Assembly (NCBI RefSeq): GCF_038502225.1
Contig: NC_091346.1
Coordinates: forward strand, 12,339,865-12,403,864
Reading direction: 5' to 3'
DNA: 64,000 nt
Origin: Cherax quadricarinatus
Taxonomy: Eukaryota; Arthropoda; Malacostraca; Decapoda; Parastacidae
Shown here piece by piece: positions 63,110 to 64,000 of the stretch. Both the position numbers and the translations under genes were made by a program. The notes beneath the pieces are model-generated. The model made no database searches. It was not told where the DNA came from and saw only the letters and a program-made list of their open reading frames with translations. The stretch's first letter is position 1. The number at the start of each line of letters is the position of its first letter.

Positions 63110-64000
63110 TTAACATTAATTGATTATGCTTCGAGTTTCCCTGAAGCCATACCCTTAAAGTCCATAACCATTACACAGGTGGCTGAAGCCCTTTTGTCCA
63201 TCTTCTCCAGAGTGGGCATCCCTAGAGAAATTTTGTCTGACCGTGGGACACAATTCACATCTGACTTAATGCAACATCTATACCAACTTCTGGGAGTGAA
63301 GCCTCTCTTCACCACACCCTATCATCCCAGCTGTAATGGGAGGATTGAGCGCCAGCATTCGATTCTCGAGTCCATTTTAAGGAAACTTTGCTTCCTTAAA
63401 CCTAAGGAGTGGCATCGTTACCTACCCTGTGCTTTGTTTGCCATGAGGGAAGTTCCCAGTGACTCTTTGGGGTTTTCACCTTTTGAACTTCTCTATGGTA
63501 GACAGGCCAGAGGCCCATTGTGCATCCTTCATGACTTATGGACTAATGAGGAGGTGAGTGCTGAGGTTCAGTCTTCTTACCAGTTTCTCCTTGACTTTAG
63601 ATCCAAACTTGAGGAGACCTCAGACATAGTTTCGAAAAACTTAAGCTTATCAATGGACCAGTACAAAACCTATTTTGATTCCAAAAGTCAGAGGAGAAGT
63701 TTTAAAGTAGGGGATGAAGTTTTTGTACTTTTGCCGATCAAGTCAAATAAATTATTAGTAGCATGGAAAGGTCCATATAAAGTATTAAAAATTTGTGGGA
63801 AAGTTGACTACCTCATAGAAGTCAAGGGGAAACCTAAACTTTATCATATCAACATCCTTAAGAAATATTACCGAAGAAATTCGGTTAACTGCCTTAATAA
63901 CTTTGACTTAGTTTTTCCACACGAACTTGATACGACTACTGAAGAATGTAAGGTGTGCGTAATTAACACCTCTAACTTGACTATGATGAAGAACTACATG
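63110..64000 (+). CDS. Gypsy G2 pol: integrase core and C-terminal domain, runs off the window
   Basis: Continues the G2 polyprotein after the RTE insertion: LIDYASSFPEAIPLKS, ILSDRGTQFTSDLMQHL (second catalytic Asp), TTPYHPSCNGRIERQH (catalytic Glu), ALFAMREVPSDSLGFSPFEL, FKVGDEVFVLLPIKS and a chromodomain-free C-terminal VDYLIEVKGKPKLYHI, then a linker open to base 64000. No stop in about 296 codons. In G1 the same linker leads into reverse transcriptase, which would lie beyond the window here. The D-D-E residues are kept, unlike in G1. Confidence 0.88.

Overview
This window is eukaryotic repeat DNA, most likely from a decapod crustacean of the crayfish or lobster type. The basis is a set of tRNA-derived SINE families, CR1-like and RTE-like LINEs, and repeat fragments whose wording I recognise from decapod genomes. 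The species call is inference. There is no bacterial-style gene organisation, no true tRNA or rRNA gene and no CRISPR array. Nearly every long open frame lies in a satellite whose unit lacks stop codons, or in a transposable element. Only three stretches look like possible host exons: a signal-peptide-like first exon with a splice donor (15158-15241, minus), a repetitive open frame just upstream of it (15389-15762, minus), and an exon-like stretch (52077-52266, plus). A decayed focal-adhesion-kinase fragment lies at 40640-40960.

Layout. 0.3-1.8 kb: AGT/GTG simple repeats. 2.0-15.1 kb: a 26-bp satellite, uniform in the middle and indel-rich at both ends. It contains two copies of a foldback element carrying hammerhead-ribozyme-like motifs, a shredded inverted copy, and an old LINE. 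15.1-23.5 kb: possible exons, a third hammerhead-type terminus, SINEs, LINE fragments, then a 21-bp CAC-rich minisatellite. 23.7-35.9 kb: a 52-bp satellite interrupted by three CR1-like LINEs and two solo LTRs in opposite orientation. 36.0-39.6 kb: a 17-bp array, a SINE whose body has grown into fourteen 41-bp repeats, and a 26-bp CAC-rich array. 39.6-52 kb: SINEs, a Tc1-like remnant, the kinase fragment, RTE and CR1-like LINE pieces and microsatellites. 52.4-64 kb: two Ty3/Gypsy-type elements facing away from each other, with a nested RTE insertion that itself holds a further insertion.

Three themes tie the window together. First, hammerhead-like motifs occur six times in three sequence variants, with compensating changes in stems I and II and at the core 3-8 pair. 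One lies in a 130-bp insertion with a 12-bp target duplication, which looks like Penelope-related RNA mobility. Second, the 52-bp satellite, the 41-bp satellite and the degenerate 54-57-bp repeats all resemble the same part of a tRNA-SINE body, so the window seems to show SINE-to-satellite conversion at several stages. Third, the Gypsy elements have integrase upstream of reverse transcriptase and a gag segment resembling the SCAN fold, which are marks of the Gmr1-like lineage. In the plus-strand copy gag and pol share one frame, separated by a single TGA.
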